Below are positions 1 through 10,659 of a stretch of 64,000 nucleotides of DNA, in pieces (the first letter of the stretch is position 1; each line of letters begins with the position of its first letter). The notes beneath the pieces are model-generated. The model saw only the letters and a program-made list of their open reading frames with translations, was not told the origin of the DNA and searched no databases. The stretch is from positions 6,861,147-6,925,146 of the forward strand of contig CM037470.1 of the NCBI GenBank assembly GCA_021014325.1, given 5' to 3'. The position numbers and the translations under genes were made by a program. This DNA is from Plazaster borealis (taxonomy: Eukaryota > Echinodermata > Asteroidea > Forcipulatida > Labidiasteridae).

Positions 1-540
1 CCTACACTCCTATGTTCCTACACTCCTATGTTCCTACACTCCTATGTTCCTACACTCCCATGTTCCTACACCCCTATGTTCCGACACCCCTATGTTCCAA
101 CACCCCTATGTCTGACACCCCTATGTTCCCACACTCCTATGTTCCGACACCGCTAGATGTTCTGACACCCCTATGTTCCGACACCCCTATGTTCCGACAC
201 CCCTATGTTCCGACACCGCTATGTTCTGACACCCCTATGTTCCGACACCCCTAGATGTTCTGACACCCCTAGATGTTCTGACACCCCTATGTTCCGACAC
301 CCCTATGTTCCGACACCCCTATGTTCCGACACCCCTATGTTCCGACACCCCTATGTTCTGACACCGCTATGTTCCGACACCCCTATGTTCTGACACCCCT
401 AGATGTTCTGACACCCCTATGTTCCGACACGCCTATGTTACGACACCCCTATTTTTCGACACCCCTATGTTCCGACACCCCTATCCTCCGACAACCCTAT
501 CTTCCGACATCCCATATGTTCCGACACCCCTTATCCTAAC
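1..540. repeat. 16-bp minisatellite (CCGACACCCCTATGTT unit)
   Basis: About 33 tandem copies of a 16-bp unit run from the window edge to about 540. Variants include TTCCTACACTCCTATG at the left and occasional 18-bp units containing CTAGATG. The array probably continues left of the window. The short open frames here exist only because the repeat lacks stops, and I do not treat them as genes. Between 540 and 600 the array decays into CCCTAAC-like sequence and ends in an inverted copy of the unit. Confidence 0.95.
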
Positions 541-714
541 CCCAACCCTAACACTAACCCATGCGTTTAAATCACGAGTTAGGGGTTATCGGAACATAAT
601 TTTTTTTTTAACATAGACCATGTACGTTGTAAAAAAAATATAAAAAAACTTATGAGAGATACCCTTACATCACATTTCAAGGTGAGGGCTACACTTTAAG
701 ATTTGGGCTATTGA

Positions 715-850
715 CCCAAACCAACTGCCCGCAGGTTCACGTTGCGACCTAGTCCTGGGGCTGACCGGGATTCGAACCCACTCTCTGCTGCAGCCAAAAC
801 CAGAGCTTGGGTCCGGTGAACTAGACCGCTTTGCTACGACATGCCACATA
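715..850 (-). mobile_element. tRNA-derived SINE (head region)
   Basis: On the minus strand the sequence shows a pol III A-box-like motif (GTAGCAAAGCGG, around 825-838) and a B-box (GGGTTCGAATCCC, 767-779) at tRNA-like spacing. It does not fold as an obvious intact tRNA, because the acceptor ends do not pair. A tRNA-derived SINE head is therefore the better call. Confidence 0.6.
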
Positions 851-1293
851 CACATGTATACCTCAAGCCTCAGTTATTTACAGCAATGGCTAGTAGTGAA
901 TCGGACGATGACCTCCCCCCCCCCCCCCCACCGCAGCCTTTTGGCCTTCAGAGTCACTTTTTATCAACAACATTTCACCATGTTATGGGGTCTGTGATTT
1001 GATCAATTCAATTCAATATTTATTAGTCATGTTAAAAAGTACATGACATTCCTTTTCCTGGTGTGAATAGTATATATAGAAAAATATAAAAATACAAAAA
1101 GTTAAACCACATTATGACACACCACTCAGTGTTCAAAATTATTTCAAAAATTACAAATACAGATCTCTTTACGCCTTCATTTTATTTCTTGAATGAGGCA
1201 AAATTGCCATCACTGAGATGAAAGACTGGCACCATGTTGTGACCACACCTTCAGATAATCTATTTGAAATGGTAAAGAGAGTCTGTACACTTC
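851..1293. other. No gene seen; low-complexity and LINE-tail-like sequence
   Basis: The stretch holds a C-rich tract near 915-930. From about 1003 the sequence TCAATTCAATTCAATATTTATT is followed by A-rich DNA, which resembles a non-LTR retrotransposon 3' end. No supported coding exon was found. Confidence 0.4.
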
Positions 1294-1635
1294 TTAAAGG
1301 TATTGTACACTTTTGGTAACAGCTCAAAATCAGTGTCCACATTTTGTGTGATTCAGCATATGCATGAACAAACAAACCTGTGAAAGTTTGAGCTCACTTG
1401 GTCATCGAGATCACGAGAAAATAGTAAAAAGAGACCTTATGTGTTTTCTGTTTTTTCAAAATATCGCGCATGATAAAAGCTATTGTTTTACTAATTTCTC
1501 AGAAACGATGGCATTTTAGGCAGACATATTTAAGGAACCCTTTCTACCATTGCTTACTTTAAATCATGTAAGTTGTGTGTGAATCTGTGAACATTTGTGT
1601 TTTTCGATCTTACCAATAGTGTACAGGGCCTTTAA
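1294..1635 (+). mobile_element. TTAA-flanked MITE, family III
   Basis: The element starts TTAAAGGTATTGTACAC and ends GTACAGGGCCTTTAA, giving imperfect terminal inverted repeats (AGG..GTACAC / GTAC..CCT) bounded by TTAA. A second copy of the same sequence lies at 13087-13426. It is about 340 bp and non-coding. The TTAA boundary and short TIRs fit a piggyBac-type non-autonomous element. Confidence 0.75.
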
Positions 1636-1934
1636 ATGTAACATTCTGTAAATCCAGGGGCTTCATCCTCACAACAATAGTATCAAACTTTCAGGACGTT
1701 TCATTGTCATACAATCTCACCCCTTTTAATGTTTCCTGCTGGTTACAGTGGAAAGTAGGAAACGTACAAGGAAATAGACTAATTGTTTGCACCCTGGTTT
1801 CGATTTTGTCAAACGGATGAAACAAAGTTCCTGGACGCAAATCCGCTTTTCCCTTTTACCTTTTCACCTAGAACCATGCGCAATGAAGTCAAAATGCAGC
1901 TCCTTTTTTGGAGTCTACAGATGTGTCACATTGG

Positions 1935-2258
1935 TATACTTGTCAAAGACCATTATCCAAACTTGATGTGACCCAACATATACATCATATAACAAACCTG
2001 TGAAAGTTTAAGCTCAATCGGTCATTGGAGTCACAAGAAAAAAAGTGGAACAAAACCTTAAATGTTTTCACTGTTTTCAAACATTGAGTTTTTGACTGGC
2101 AAGATCAAAACCAAGTGTTTTACACATTTCTCGAAAACTATTGCATTTTAAGCAAAAATATTTAACCGTGACCAACTTTTTACCATGTACAGTCTGTTGT
2201 GTGCAAATCTATGAACATTTATATTTTTACTCATACAAATGTTATGTACACCCTTTAA
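1935..2258 (+). mobile_element. TTAA-family MITE, truncated copy
   Basis: It shares the internal sequence of family III (CCTGTGAAAGTTTAAGCTCAA, then 'CATTTCTCGAAAAC') and the right terminus CACCCTTTAA. The left terminus is degraded. The copy matters because it shows the uninterrupted sequence around the TTAA used by the nested insertion at 13087. Confidence 0.55.
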
Positions 2259-2504
2259 AGATATGGCATGCGTCTAACTGCATGCACATCGCTTGTCTAT
2301 CTCCCAAAATGTGACAAGCAACATTTATTTTGGTGGTGACGTCAGTCAGAGCCTATTTTCATGTTTTTTTTTATGGGTTGCAGCAGGGGCGGTTAAAGCG
2401 AGTTCCACGGTAGTGCCATGAAATTGGGACCAAGTGAATTCAGCCAATATACGTAACATGGATTTTTCTTAACCTTGCATTACCTCCAATAAACAGCCCT
2501 CAAC

Positions 2505-2546
2505 ATTTAATTTGTCATCATACATAAGTATGATGACAAATTAAAT
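2505..2546. repeat. Perfect 19-bp inverted repeat, 4-nt loop
   Basis: The arms ATTTAATTTGTCATCATAC (2505-2523) and their exact reverse complement (2528-2546) surround the loop ATAA. No flanking element explains it. Confidence 0.9.
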
Positions 2547-2599
2547 AACCACATTTTTGGGCAGCTGTAACACACACACACACAAATAACAATCAAACA

Positions 2600-3052
2600 A
2601 TGACCTTTTTCATCCCTAAACCGTGCAATCCTTTGTCTGAAATGTATACACTTTCAAGAGTTTGCTTAAAAATTTGTATTTTTGAAAGTATATACAGCTA
2701 TACACATTACTAACATGATATAAAGATGTCATGGTGGCACATTCCCTTGAAATATTTTGGCCCGAGTGAAATGCTATACCTTTTGAGAAATGTGAAATAA
2801 AATTAATGGTGATGGGGTTCTCACTATTTTCTTGTGACTCCTATAACAGATTGAGCATAAACTTTCACAGGTTTGTGGAGACACTGGTCTTTGACAATGA
2901 CCATTGTAGGCTGCATACTTTAACCTGTATCTACCTAACTACATGACTGCCTGTAGAGCACACAAACAAACACTGTGTTGAAACAAGCCCCCCCCCTTCC
3001 CAATTGATGTTCGTGCCCCTCGGTTGCCCCCCCCCCCCATTTAAAATTTCAA
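2600..3052. other. No gene seen; decayed repeat
   Basis: Around 2760-2905 there is reverse-oriented sequence resembling the TTAA families (GAAAGTGTATACA-like ends, 'TTTCTTGTGACTCC', 'CTTTCACAGGTTTGT'). Two C-rich tracts lie near 2988 and 3025. I see no coding exon. Confidence 0.35.
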
Positions 3053-3425
3053 CCAGTGGCGTAACTAAGATGGGGGTGGGGGTGCACGCCCCCCTCCCAA
3101 TTGATATCCGTGCGCCCTCCGTCTCCCCCCCTTTATAAATCTGGACTGGAGTTTTAATGTGATAATTTTGATGTTTTTAGAACTAAATTTCCATTTATTT
3201 TGATGTTTTTTAGAACTATATTTCCATTTACACACTAAACATGTATTTGTTTTTACACTAACGCCAGATTATCTTATTAAAAAGTAGTAAATTACACAAA
3301 AAACGGGTGCTGAAATGGGTTATTTTAAGAAAAAGGCAAACAGAAACTTGGCCAGAAGTGCCCCCTAGGGAAAAATAGTGCACCCCCTTGTGCCCCCTAA
3401 TATTTTACCCTAGTTCCGGGACTGG
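3053..3425. mobile_element. MITE, CAGTGGCGTAACTA family
   Basis: It is bounded by CAGTGGCGTAACTA at the left and TAGTTCCGGGACTG at the right, as imperfect terminal inverted repeats. C-rich sub-terminal sequence (GCCCCCTCCC, GTGCACCCCCTTGTGCCCCC) is present. Homologous copies lie at about 35385-35740 and 56520-57403. It is non-coding. Confidence 0.7.
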
Positions 3426-4642
3426 AAACAACTACCAACTACCAATAGGGAGGACATGTACAAGCAATAAGCTGGTATCTTTCTCATTAACTTTGCTCAT
3501 TACTTGTTATAATGAGATCGGTGATATGGCAAAATAGTTTATAACACTAAACAGATTTTGGCTCGGACAGGAAGTGTACAAGTGTTTCGGTGAACATTGG
3601 TTTATTTGCAAACTTGCTTTCATTTTACCTGGTCTGAGGTCAGATAGATAATAAACGAGCAGGAAAAGGGAAACCTGGTGTTGGTTTGGTTTCACTTCGG
3701 CAAAACAAACAAATAACAAAGCCAAACCGTAGGTTAGCAATCGGTGCTTACTCATAGCCATAAGGCCTGAACAAAAACATATATGATTTATTTAGGCCAC
3801 AACAATTAGGTCAGACTTTCCCTTTAAATAGATAATCATATATTTAATACCATATTTAATTAGGTGATATTAAAAAAGTACTAATATAATAATGACATAA
3901 TTATACACAAAATAAGTGAAGAAACCCGTTAATGGCCTGTCGTTTCGACTCTTACAGAGTCTTTCTCAAAAGCTCTTTGGAAACTCTGCTAGGATCGAAA
4001 CGTAAGGTCATGAACAGTGTTTACCTTTTTTTATGCAATAGGTCATTTTGGTTGGTAAGCAATTTGCAACAGCTGTATTCCTATTTTGTTTAAGCACAAA
4101 ATACTTCAAAACAAGAGAATTAGCTGTTGCAACTGCTTACTAAAACAAAATGACGAAGATATAAATTTGTATTATTATTATTTTTATTTATTTATTCGGC
4201 CATTTCTCAAAAAACAAAAAAACAGTATACACATAGGTTGTTTGGAAAAAACAATTACAAATTTTTCCCATATCAAGCTGGCCAGGATTAACAAAAGTGT
4301 ACTCAAACACTGTGATTCGAAAGTCTGCTAATCCAAACTTGAAAATTGCAACATAAGTAAAATACATATATTTATAAATCAAAAAAACAATTAAGAAAAT
4401 ATATATTTTACTAAAACAACGAAATTAAGTTATTGCCTCCTGTCTTTATAAAAGGCTATAATAATTTAATCAAAGTTGAAGTTACTCAAGCGTTTTATTT
4501 CTGTTTTATTTTTCAGACATCTAGATGAATTGAGGCAATGTGGTGGAATTGGAATCCTTCACTCATGCATGAAATACATCAAATAACAGTCCAAGTCCCC
4601 TGGTACATCTTACCCTGCCTGATGTAGGCCTACATAAAGTGA
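3426..4642. other. No gene seen; AT-rich intergenic DNA
   Basis: An imperfect fold-back lies near 3935-4015 (GTTTCGACTCTTACAGAGTC ... GGATCGAAACGTAAGG), and an AT-rich stretch (TTATTATTATTTTTATTTA) starts near 4170. The ORFs of 60-84 codons here show no family features. Confidence 0.35.
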
Positions 4643-4658
4643 TTACAATTTCAAAATC

Positions 4659-5680
4659 TTGGAGACCAGTGTTATAGTCAAGACCAGCACCTCCAAGAAT
4701 CTGGGAGACCAGAGGTTAAGTGGCAGTGTTGTAATCGAGACCAGCACCTCCAAGAATCTGGGAGACCAGAGGTTAAGTGGCAGTGATGTAATCAATACCA
4801 GCACCTCCAAGAATCTGGGAGACCAGAGGTTAAGTGGCAGTGTTGTAATCAAGACCAGCACCTCCAAGAATCTGGGAGACCAGAGGTTAAGTGGCAGTGT
4901 TGTAATCGAGACCAGCACCTTCAAGAATCTGGGAGACCAAAGGTTAAGTGGCAGTGTTGTAATCGATACCAGCACCTCCAAGAATCTGGGAGACCAGAGG
5001 TTCAGTGGCAGTGTTGTAATCGAGACCAGCACCTCCAAGAATCTGGGAGACCAGAGGTTAAGTGGCAGTGTTGTAATCGATACCAGCACCTTCAAGAATC
5101 TGGGAGACCAGAGATTAAGTGGCAGTGTTGTTATCGAGACCAGCACCTCCAAGAATCTGGGAGACCAGAGGTTAAGTGGCAGTGTTGTAATCGAGACCAG
5201 CACCTCCAAGAATCTGGGAGACCAGAGGTTAAGTGGCAGTGTTGTAATCGATACCAGCACCTTCAAGAATCTGGGAGACCAGAGATTAAGTGGCAGTGTT
5301 GTTATCGAGACCAGCATCTCCAAGAATCTGGGAGACCAGAGGTTAAGTGGCAGTGTTGTAATCGAGACCAGCACCTCCAAGAATCTGGGAGACCAGAGGT
5401 TAAGTGGCAGTGTTGTAATCGAGACCAGCACCTCCAAGAATCTGGGAGACCAGAGATTAAGTGGCAGTGTTGTAATCGATACCAGCACCTCCAAAAATCT
5501 TGGAGACCAGAGGTTAAGTGGCAGTGTTGTAATCGAGACCAGCACCTCCAAGAATCTGAGAGACCAGAGGTTAAGTGGCAGTGTTGTAATCGAGACCAGC
5601 ACCTCCAAGAATCTGGGAGACCAGAGGTTAAGTGGCAGTGTTGTAATCGAGACCAGCACATCCAAGACCAAGACCAAGGA
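4659..5680. repeat. 57-bp minisatellite, about 18 units
   Basis: The 57-bp unit (ACCAGCACCTCCAAGAATCT, GGGAGACCAGAGGTTAAGTG, GCAGTGTTGTAATCGAG) repeats about 18 times with only substitutions and no indels. Because 57 is divisible by 3, every stop-free frame stays open. This gives a 357-codon frame on the plus strand and 417- and 134-codon frames on the minus strand, all encoding 19-aa repeats. No splice context, homology or promoter supports translation, so I annotate it as a minisatellite. Confidence 0.95.
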
Positions 5681-5809
5681 CCAGGAACGGGAGATTGAGA
5701 CCTCAAGAACTTGTTTCAATATATATTTGTAAAACAAATTATAAACAAGCACATACAGGTATATAAGTGACAACAGTCGTTTCCCAAGACCGGTAACGAG
5801 ACCTACAGC

Positions 5810-5967
5810 AATAGACCCCTTGCATTGGCCGCCATAGCCGAGGTCAAACAATGGAAACATTCGTGCATGTACGCGCTGCGCACAACCCTCAGCCAATGAT
5901 AGGTCTTCCTTTGACCTCAGTGAAGGGCGCGGTTTGGGCTTGTCATGTCATATGCAAGGGGTCTATT
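5810..5967. mobile_element. Short MITE with AATAGACCCCTTGCAT termini
   Basis: AATAGACCCCTTGCAT at the left is matched by its reverse complement ATGCAAGGGGTCTATT at the right, a 16-bp perfect TIR. The element is 158 bp and non-coding. Confidence 0.8.
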
Positions 5968-6184
5968 TCCAAGTGGCAGCCTCTTCATCCAGGTATAGCA
6001 CTACATGAGTAAACCCCCAGGTTTGTCTGCTGTCAACCTGCAGCTCAAAGTCTCCAGTTTAAGTTCACGTTTTAAGTATTCGACTCTTGTCCCACCAGGC
6101 TAATGTTACAGGCAACGTGGGGGCAGCCAACTGCACTGCAAAGGAACACAATGCAGGCAGATATTTTCTACCAGTGTCTGTTTC

Positions 6185-6460
6185 CTACAGAAGCGTATTG
6201 CTGCCACATGATAAAAAAAAATCTCTTTTCGTGTGCGTACACGATAAGTTAACTTGTACGTACACGATAAATCCAAACTTATCGTGTACGTACATGATAA
6301 GTAAAGTCCGGACTTAACGTTTACGTAACTTATTGTGTACCTACACGAAAATTACACGATAAGTTTGGATATTTCGTGTACGTACAAGATAAGTTATCCA
6401 GTACATACACGGTAAGAGAGAGATTTCTTTTATTTATGTGGCGGCAATAAGCTTCTATAG
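6185..6460. mobile_element. MITE with internal CGTGTACGTACACG palindromes
   Basis: The TIRs are CTACAGAAGCGTATTGCTGC at the left and, on the opposite strand, CTATAGAAGCTTATTGCCGC at the right. TTTC flanks both sides and may be a 4-bp target duplication. The interior is built of repeated CGTGTACGTACACGATAAGTT-like palindromic units in both orientations. Confidence 0.75.
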
Positions 6461-6590
6461 TTTCTCACAAACAAACTTTTGTGTGAAACATTGACATGTT
6501 GATGTTTCTTCACGGAGATAGCCTTAATCAGGTTGCCTGTAAATTGCCCCCATGTATGACAGGGACAATTCAGTCTTTGGATGCATTGAT

Positions 6591-6972
6591 TTAAAGGCAC
6601 TGAACACGTTTTGAAATTGTCAAAGACCAGTGTTCTCACTTGGTGTATCCCAACATATGCATAAAATAACAAGCCTGTGAAAATTTGGGCTCAATTGGTC
6701 TTCGAAGTTGCAAGAAAATGATGAAAGAAAAAACACCCTTGTTGTACAAATGTGTGTGCTTTCAGATAGGAATAAAAGGCTTCTTGCAAGAAGTTTTTGT
6801 TATTTTAGTGAGAAATTACCTCTTTCTCAAAAACTACGTTACTTCAGAGGGAGTCGTTTCCTATAGTGTTTTATACTATCAACAGCTCTCCGTTGCTTGT
6901 TACCAAGTAAGTTTTTATGCTACTAGGGCCTATTTGTTTTGAGTCATTACCAAACGTGTACGATACCTTTAA
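6591..6972 (+). mobile_element. TTAA-flanked MITE, family I
   Basis: It starts TTAAAGGCACTGAACACG and ends CGTGTACGATACCTTTAA. The 380-bp interior is shared with copies at 45054-45409, 52387-52761 and 58082-58438. The small ORFs inside are shadows of this repeat. Confidence 0.8.
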
Positions 6973-8499
6973 GATATAAGTAGCCTTTCTTGCAAAATGC
7001 TGCCTGGCGCCATTCCTGTGCTCGATAGTCCGCGCATTGACTCAAATTTTCCAGGTATTATCCTAGTATTGCCTAATAATTCACGCACTGATTCCGTCGG
7101 ACTCCATGAGTGGGCATTGTATGTGCTTGTGTGCTTACCGTAAGGGCCCTTGGGGGTCTTTTACACAATGAAACAACAGACCCCACGAAGTTGGTCCTTG
7201 TTCAACTTGGACCCCACAGAGGAATTCTTTAGAAAAGGGACTAAAATATACCAACAATGGCAGGACCCCCAAAACCTTATCTGTATTAAAGGTTGTTTGC
7301 ATGGGCAGCATGTAGACTGAGTACTTGTGTGTGGACAAAATAAAACAGCCCTGCAATCAAGGCTATGGCCTTTTTCCAAACCACAGCTCGTGCTTGGGCT
7401 TGGCTTGTGCTCTGTCCACCTGGTTGAATCCCCATAAAGGAACGCGCACATTTTCCAAATACCTGACGGATCCTAAGCCCAGGACCCTGTGCTTAGCAAA
7501 TTTTTCTGCAAGCAAAAATTAGCGGGGAACCAGTCACACGGTATTTTGGCTGATAACATTTTTTCTGCTAAGCAAGATTTTTTGTGCTCAGCAATTTGTT
7601 GTACTTAACAGCTTTATGAGTTGGGCCCAAGCTCAAGCCCAAGCCTAGGTTTCGAAAAGGGCCTATTATAGAAGGCGCTTGTTGTGCACATCTCGTCAGC
7701 ACCACTTGGGCATTAGGTCTAAGCTTTACAGTCTTAAAACACTCGATGGTCATAATTATGAAAGTTATGCTGAAAGATTGAAACAATCTCTTGGAAAAAC
7801 GGCCTTTGATGACTTTTGAAGGTTTTCTTTATTGAAAATATGTACACTGGAAGAAACCCAAACCGAATATGCGATTTCTTCCTTTGCCAATAACTACCTT
7901 AGCAGAGAATTTTGCTCAAAATACTTTTAATGAATGATGGGCAAAATAGCAGGAAATCAACCACAAACAACAATGTTTTCCTTTTCCCCCTAAATATTGG
8001 GTGTAGCCCTAATAATTTTTTAGATCTATTCTTCAATGGTATTGAACAGTTTATTTTAATTAGTCTATTTTCGACTGTTGTGTGATTTTTGTTCAACTGT
8101 GAAGTATTTTATTTAAATTTTTGGAGAGCAAGTTGTATGTTGTGTCAAAATATTGTTTTATTTTAACTTATCGAGTCACTCAGCAAAAAGTATTTTTGCG
8201 GATTGCTTTCTGTCAATAAATGTGGGTATTTTGTTTTGAAAGTTTTGACGTTTCACCTAAACAGGTGTTTGCATTCTTTAAACTTGTCATCTCTTGGTAC
8301 TGAACAATTCCATCGCATTTTTACCTTTGATAATCCGAATAGGGATAGTGTACTGGGGACATTTGACCCGTGACATAGCTAGCAGTTTGTGTAGCTCGTT
8401 CAACCAGGTAACTGAGATTAAAATGACAATATTCAATCCTTGTATCTATACATGTACTTTGCTGTATAGATTTTGTTCTTTGAGAACTTGTCTTGCTAT
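6973..8499. other. No gene or recognised repeat seen
   Basis: The stretch contains several 60-96 codon ORFs, some antisense to each other, without domains, repeats or splice-compatible partners. An exon too short to recognise cannot be excluded. Confidence 0.35.
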
Positions 8500-8715
8500 A
8501 TTCTACTGCTGCAGAGTAGATTTCGGAATTCAGGAGACTACCAAGTTCTGAAAAGAACTACTACCTGGGCGGAAGGTAGGAAATCGGTCGTGATTACTAC
8601 TTTCGCTTAGTGGATCGAGGAGACTTTTGTTATTAACTTCACTGCTGCGGAGTGAGTTCTTAATTGGTCTCAACGTTTTGACTAGCTTGCTCTAGTCATC
8701 GTCAGGATGGAATAT
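8500..8715 (-). repeat. Dispersed repeat, possibly Penelope-like tail
   Basis: The segments CTGCTGCAGAGTAGATTTCGGAATTC and AAGTTCTGA..ACTACT resemble the repeat at 51979-52138. On the minus strand CTGACGATGACTAG..CTAGTCAAAACG forms a stem. The assignment to a Penelope-like element is tentative. Confidence 0.3.
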
Positions 8716-9570
8716 TCAATCCATTTTAGATGCTCACTAAAAACATGTTGGTACATAAAGTGGAAGTGGGACGCCTTAGGGAATAATTCAGAGACGGCAC
8801 CAAAGCTTCAAAAGGTACATTGATACACATGAAGGAATGTATGTTAAGGAGTGCAACGGTGAGAACATTTTCTTCATGAGTTTAAAGATTGAATGTTCTT
8901 GTTTTTCCCCAATTAAAATGGCAGTGATTGTGACGTTATATTATTAAATGCATTGTGGGAACTAAAAATGGCTGCCATATCCGGCAACCATCTTGGATTT
9001 TTTGTTTTCAAACCGTTTTAGGTTCAAACAATATCAAGTTTGTTATCAATGGAGTTTTTCTACCATGCAAATTTCCAAGTTTTCATGCAAAGAAATACCA
9101 TATAAGCGCCACTTCCAGGCCCAATCATTGTAACCTGGGCCCAAACGTTGGTTGTTCTAGATTGATTTTTGATAAGTGGACAAACTTTAAATACTTTTCC
9201 TCCACAATGGGATAAACCAACGAATATAGCTTCCCCAACAATGACCCCATACATACAAAAAATATATACTTCAAATTTACTGTTAAGTTATTATGTCAAT
9301 ATGCAACACTCCAAAGAATAAAGTATTTTCCCCAATCTATTTTTTTCCACAAGACCAATGTCTCATCTCAACAATGTAGTCGATGTTGAAATTTGAGCAC
9401 TACCATGGGTTAATAGCTGTCAGTGTATTTTCATACTCCTTATTTAAAAATTATTGGTTTAGCCCGCCCACATTCGTGGTGGTTATTTATATACATTTAA
9501 TGCAGCATATAATTTGCATATAATGTTGAAGAATATAATTTCGGCTGTGTAATGGTAACGTGGCCTTGAA
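8716..9570. other. No gene seen
   Basis: AT-rich sequence. The overlapping ORFs at 8955-9215 (+) and 9060-9254 (-) are antisense to each other and show no recognisable domain. Confidence 0.35.
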
Positions 9571-9900
9571 AATAGACGATGTGACCTGTGACATCACATG
9601 TTTACAAAAGAACCACCAAGCCTGGACTTCCTGCAGGCACGATTTTTACACATAATAAAACATAAAAACCTACATTTTATGGAGATTGCACTGTCTAATT
9701 TTTATCAACTTTTGATATGATGAAAGGGGGCACATCTCAAAACTTGTTCAGCTGTTACTTTTATAACTCTTGGATTCATGTGGAAATTTTGACACAAAAT
9801 GTAAACTTTCCCATATGACCAGTGCAGTATCTTGCCTGCCAGAGAGGCCCAAGAATGTGCAAGGTCACACTTATTGTAAACAAAGGTCACAAGGTCTATA
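9571..9900. mobile_element. MITE, ATAGACGATGTGACC family
   Basis: The left end ATAGACGATGTGACCTGTGA is matched in inverse by the right end GGTCACAAGGTCTATA. A related element with the same terminus lies at 42344-42545. Confidence 0.65.
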
Positions 9901-10109
9901 GGCAAATGAAATTATTTCGCTTCTCCAAAATCTAAAAAATCTAAAAACCACACTGAAGTGGTTATCGGCTGTATATATTTTTTCCCCGTATTTGATAGCT
10001 CGGGGCTAAGGTCCAACAAATAGAAAATTATGCTTCATGGCCGAGGCCTGCATTTTCAAAAAATATTTGGATATTCACTGTCCCTTACTGTTAATATTCA
10101 TAATAAAGC

Positions 10110-10659
10110 CTAAACTAGTATTTCTTGTATCTCACTTTCGTGTTGGTACCCCCGGAGACTATACTTGTCGAGGTGAAATCCTTCGCCGGGATCGAATGCC
10201 ATGAAGCACCCATCACCCGTCGAGCTGAGACTCGTGTATATGCGCTCCGTAGCAAATTCACTAATGACTGATGATGAGCCATTCTGGTTCAGAGCTATAA
10301 TCATAACCTTCCCAATCGAAGAGACGACGATGGTTGAATCATCCATTGAAGCAACCGCCAGTTGGCCGTCAATGGCAGGCGAAACTGACTTAGACTTTAG
10401 GTCGCCGGTGATGGTGTACCGGCAAATGCGATAGGGGGGAAGCTTCGTTGCAACGATGACGTCATTATTTGGTAGGCAGCACGCGTTGTTCATGCAGCCG
10501 CCCGCGAGAGAGCCCTCTGGAAGTTGAATATGACTGATAAACAAACCTTGAATCTCGTAGACGAACAGCTTTTGAGACTGACAATCGCAAATAATCACTT
10601 TGCCGTCTTCGGAGAGAAATACATTGGTTGGTGTTATGGTTTGACTGGCGCAAGACCAC
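10110..10659 (-). CDS. TRIM gene exon 4 (C-terminal propeller, stop)
   Basis: 550 nt ending in TAG. The acceptor is TGCCCTTACAG|G. It encodes about four propeller blades with the repeating pattern hydrophobic-x-DG-x-(V/I)-(I/V). The ORF upstream of 10659 in this frame is intron. No convincing poly(A) signal was found just downstream. Confidence 0.85.

Noticed and set aside
715..850. Intact tRNA gene
   Set aside because: Pol III boxes are present but acceptor-stem pairing is absent. The same applies to the copies at 12300, 16560, 25110, 48200 and 52280, which are SINE heads.
4643..5896. 417-codon minus-strand and 357-codon plus-strand repeat proteins
   Set aside because: Both follow from a stop-free 57-bp minisatellite; no homology, splice context or promoter supports translation.
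8600..8715. CTGACGATGACTAG...CTAGTCAAAACG as a second hammerhead family
   Set aside because: The core G of GAAA is A, and the sequences on either side cannot form stem I.
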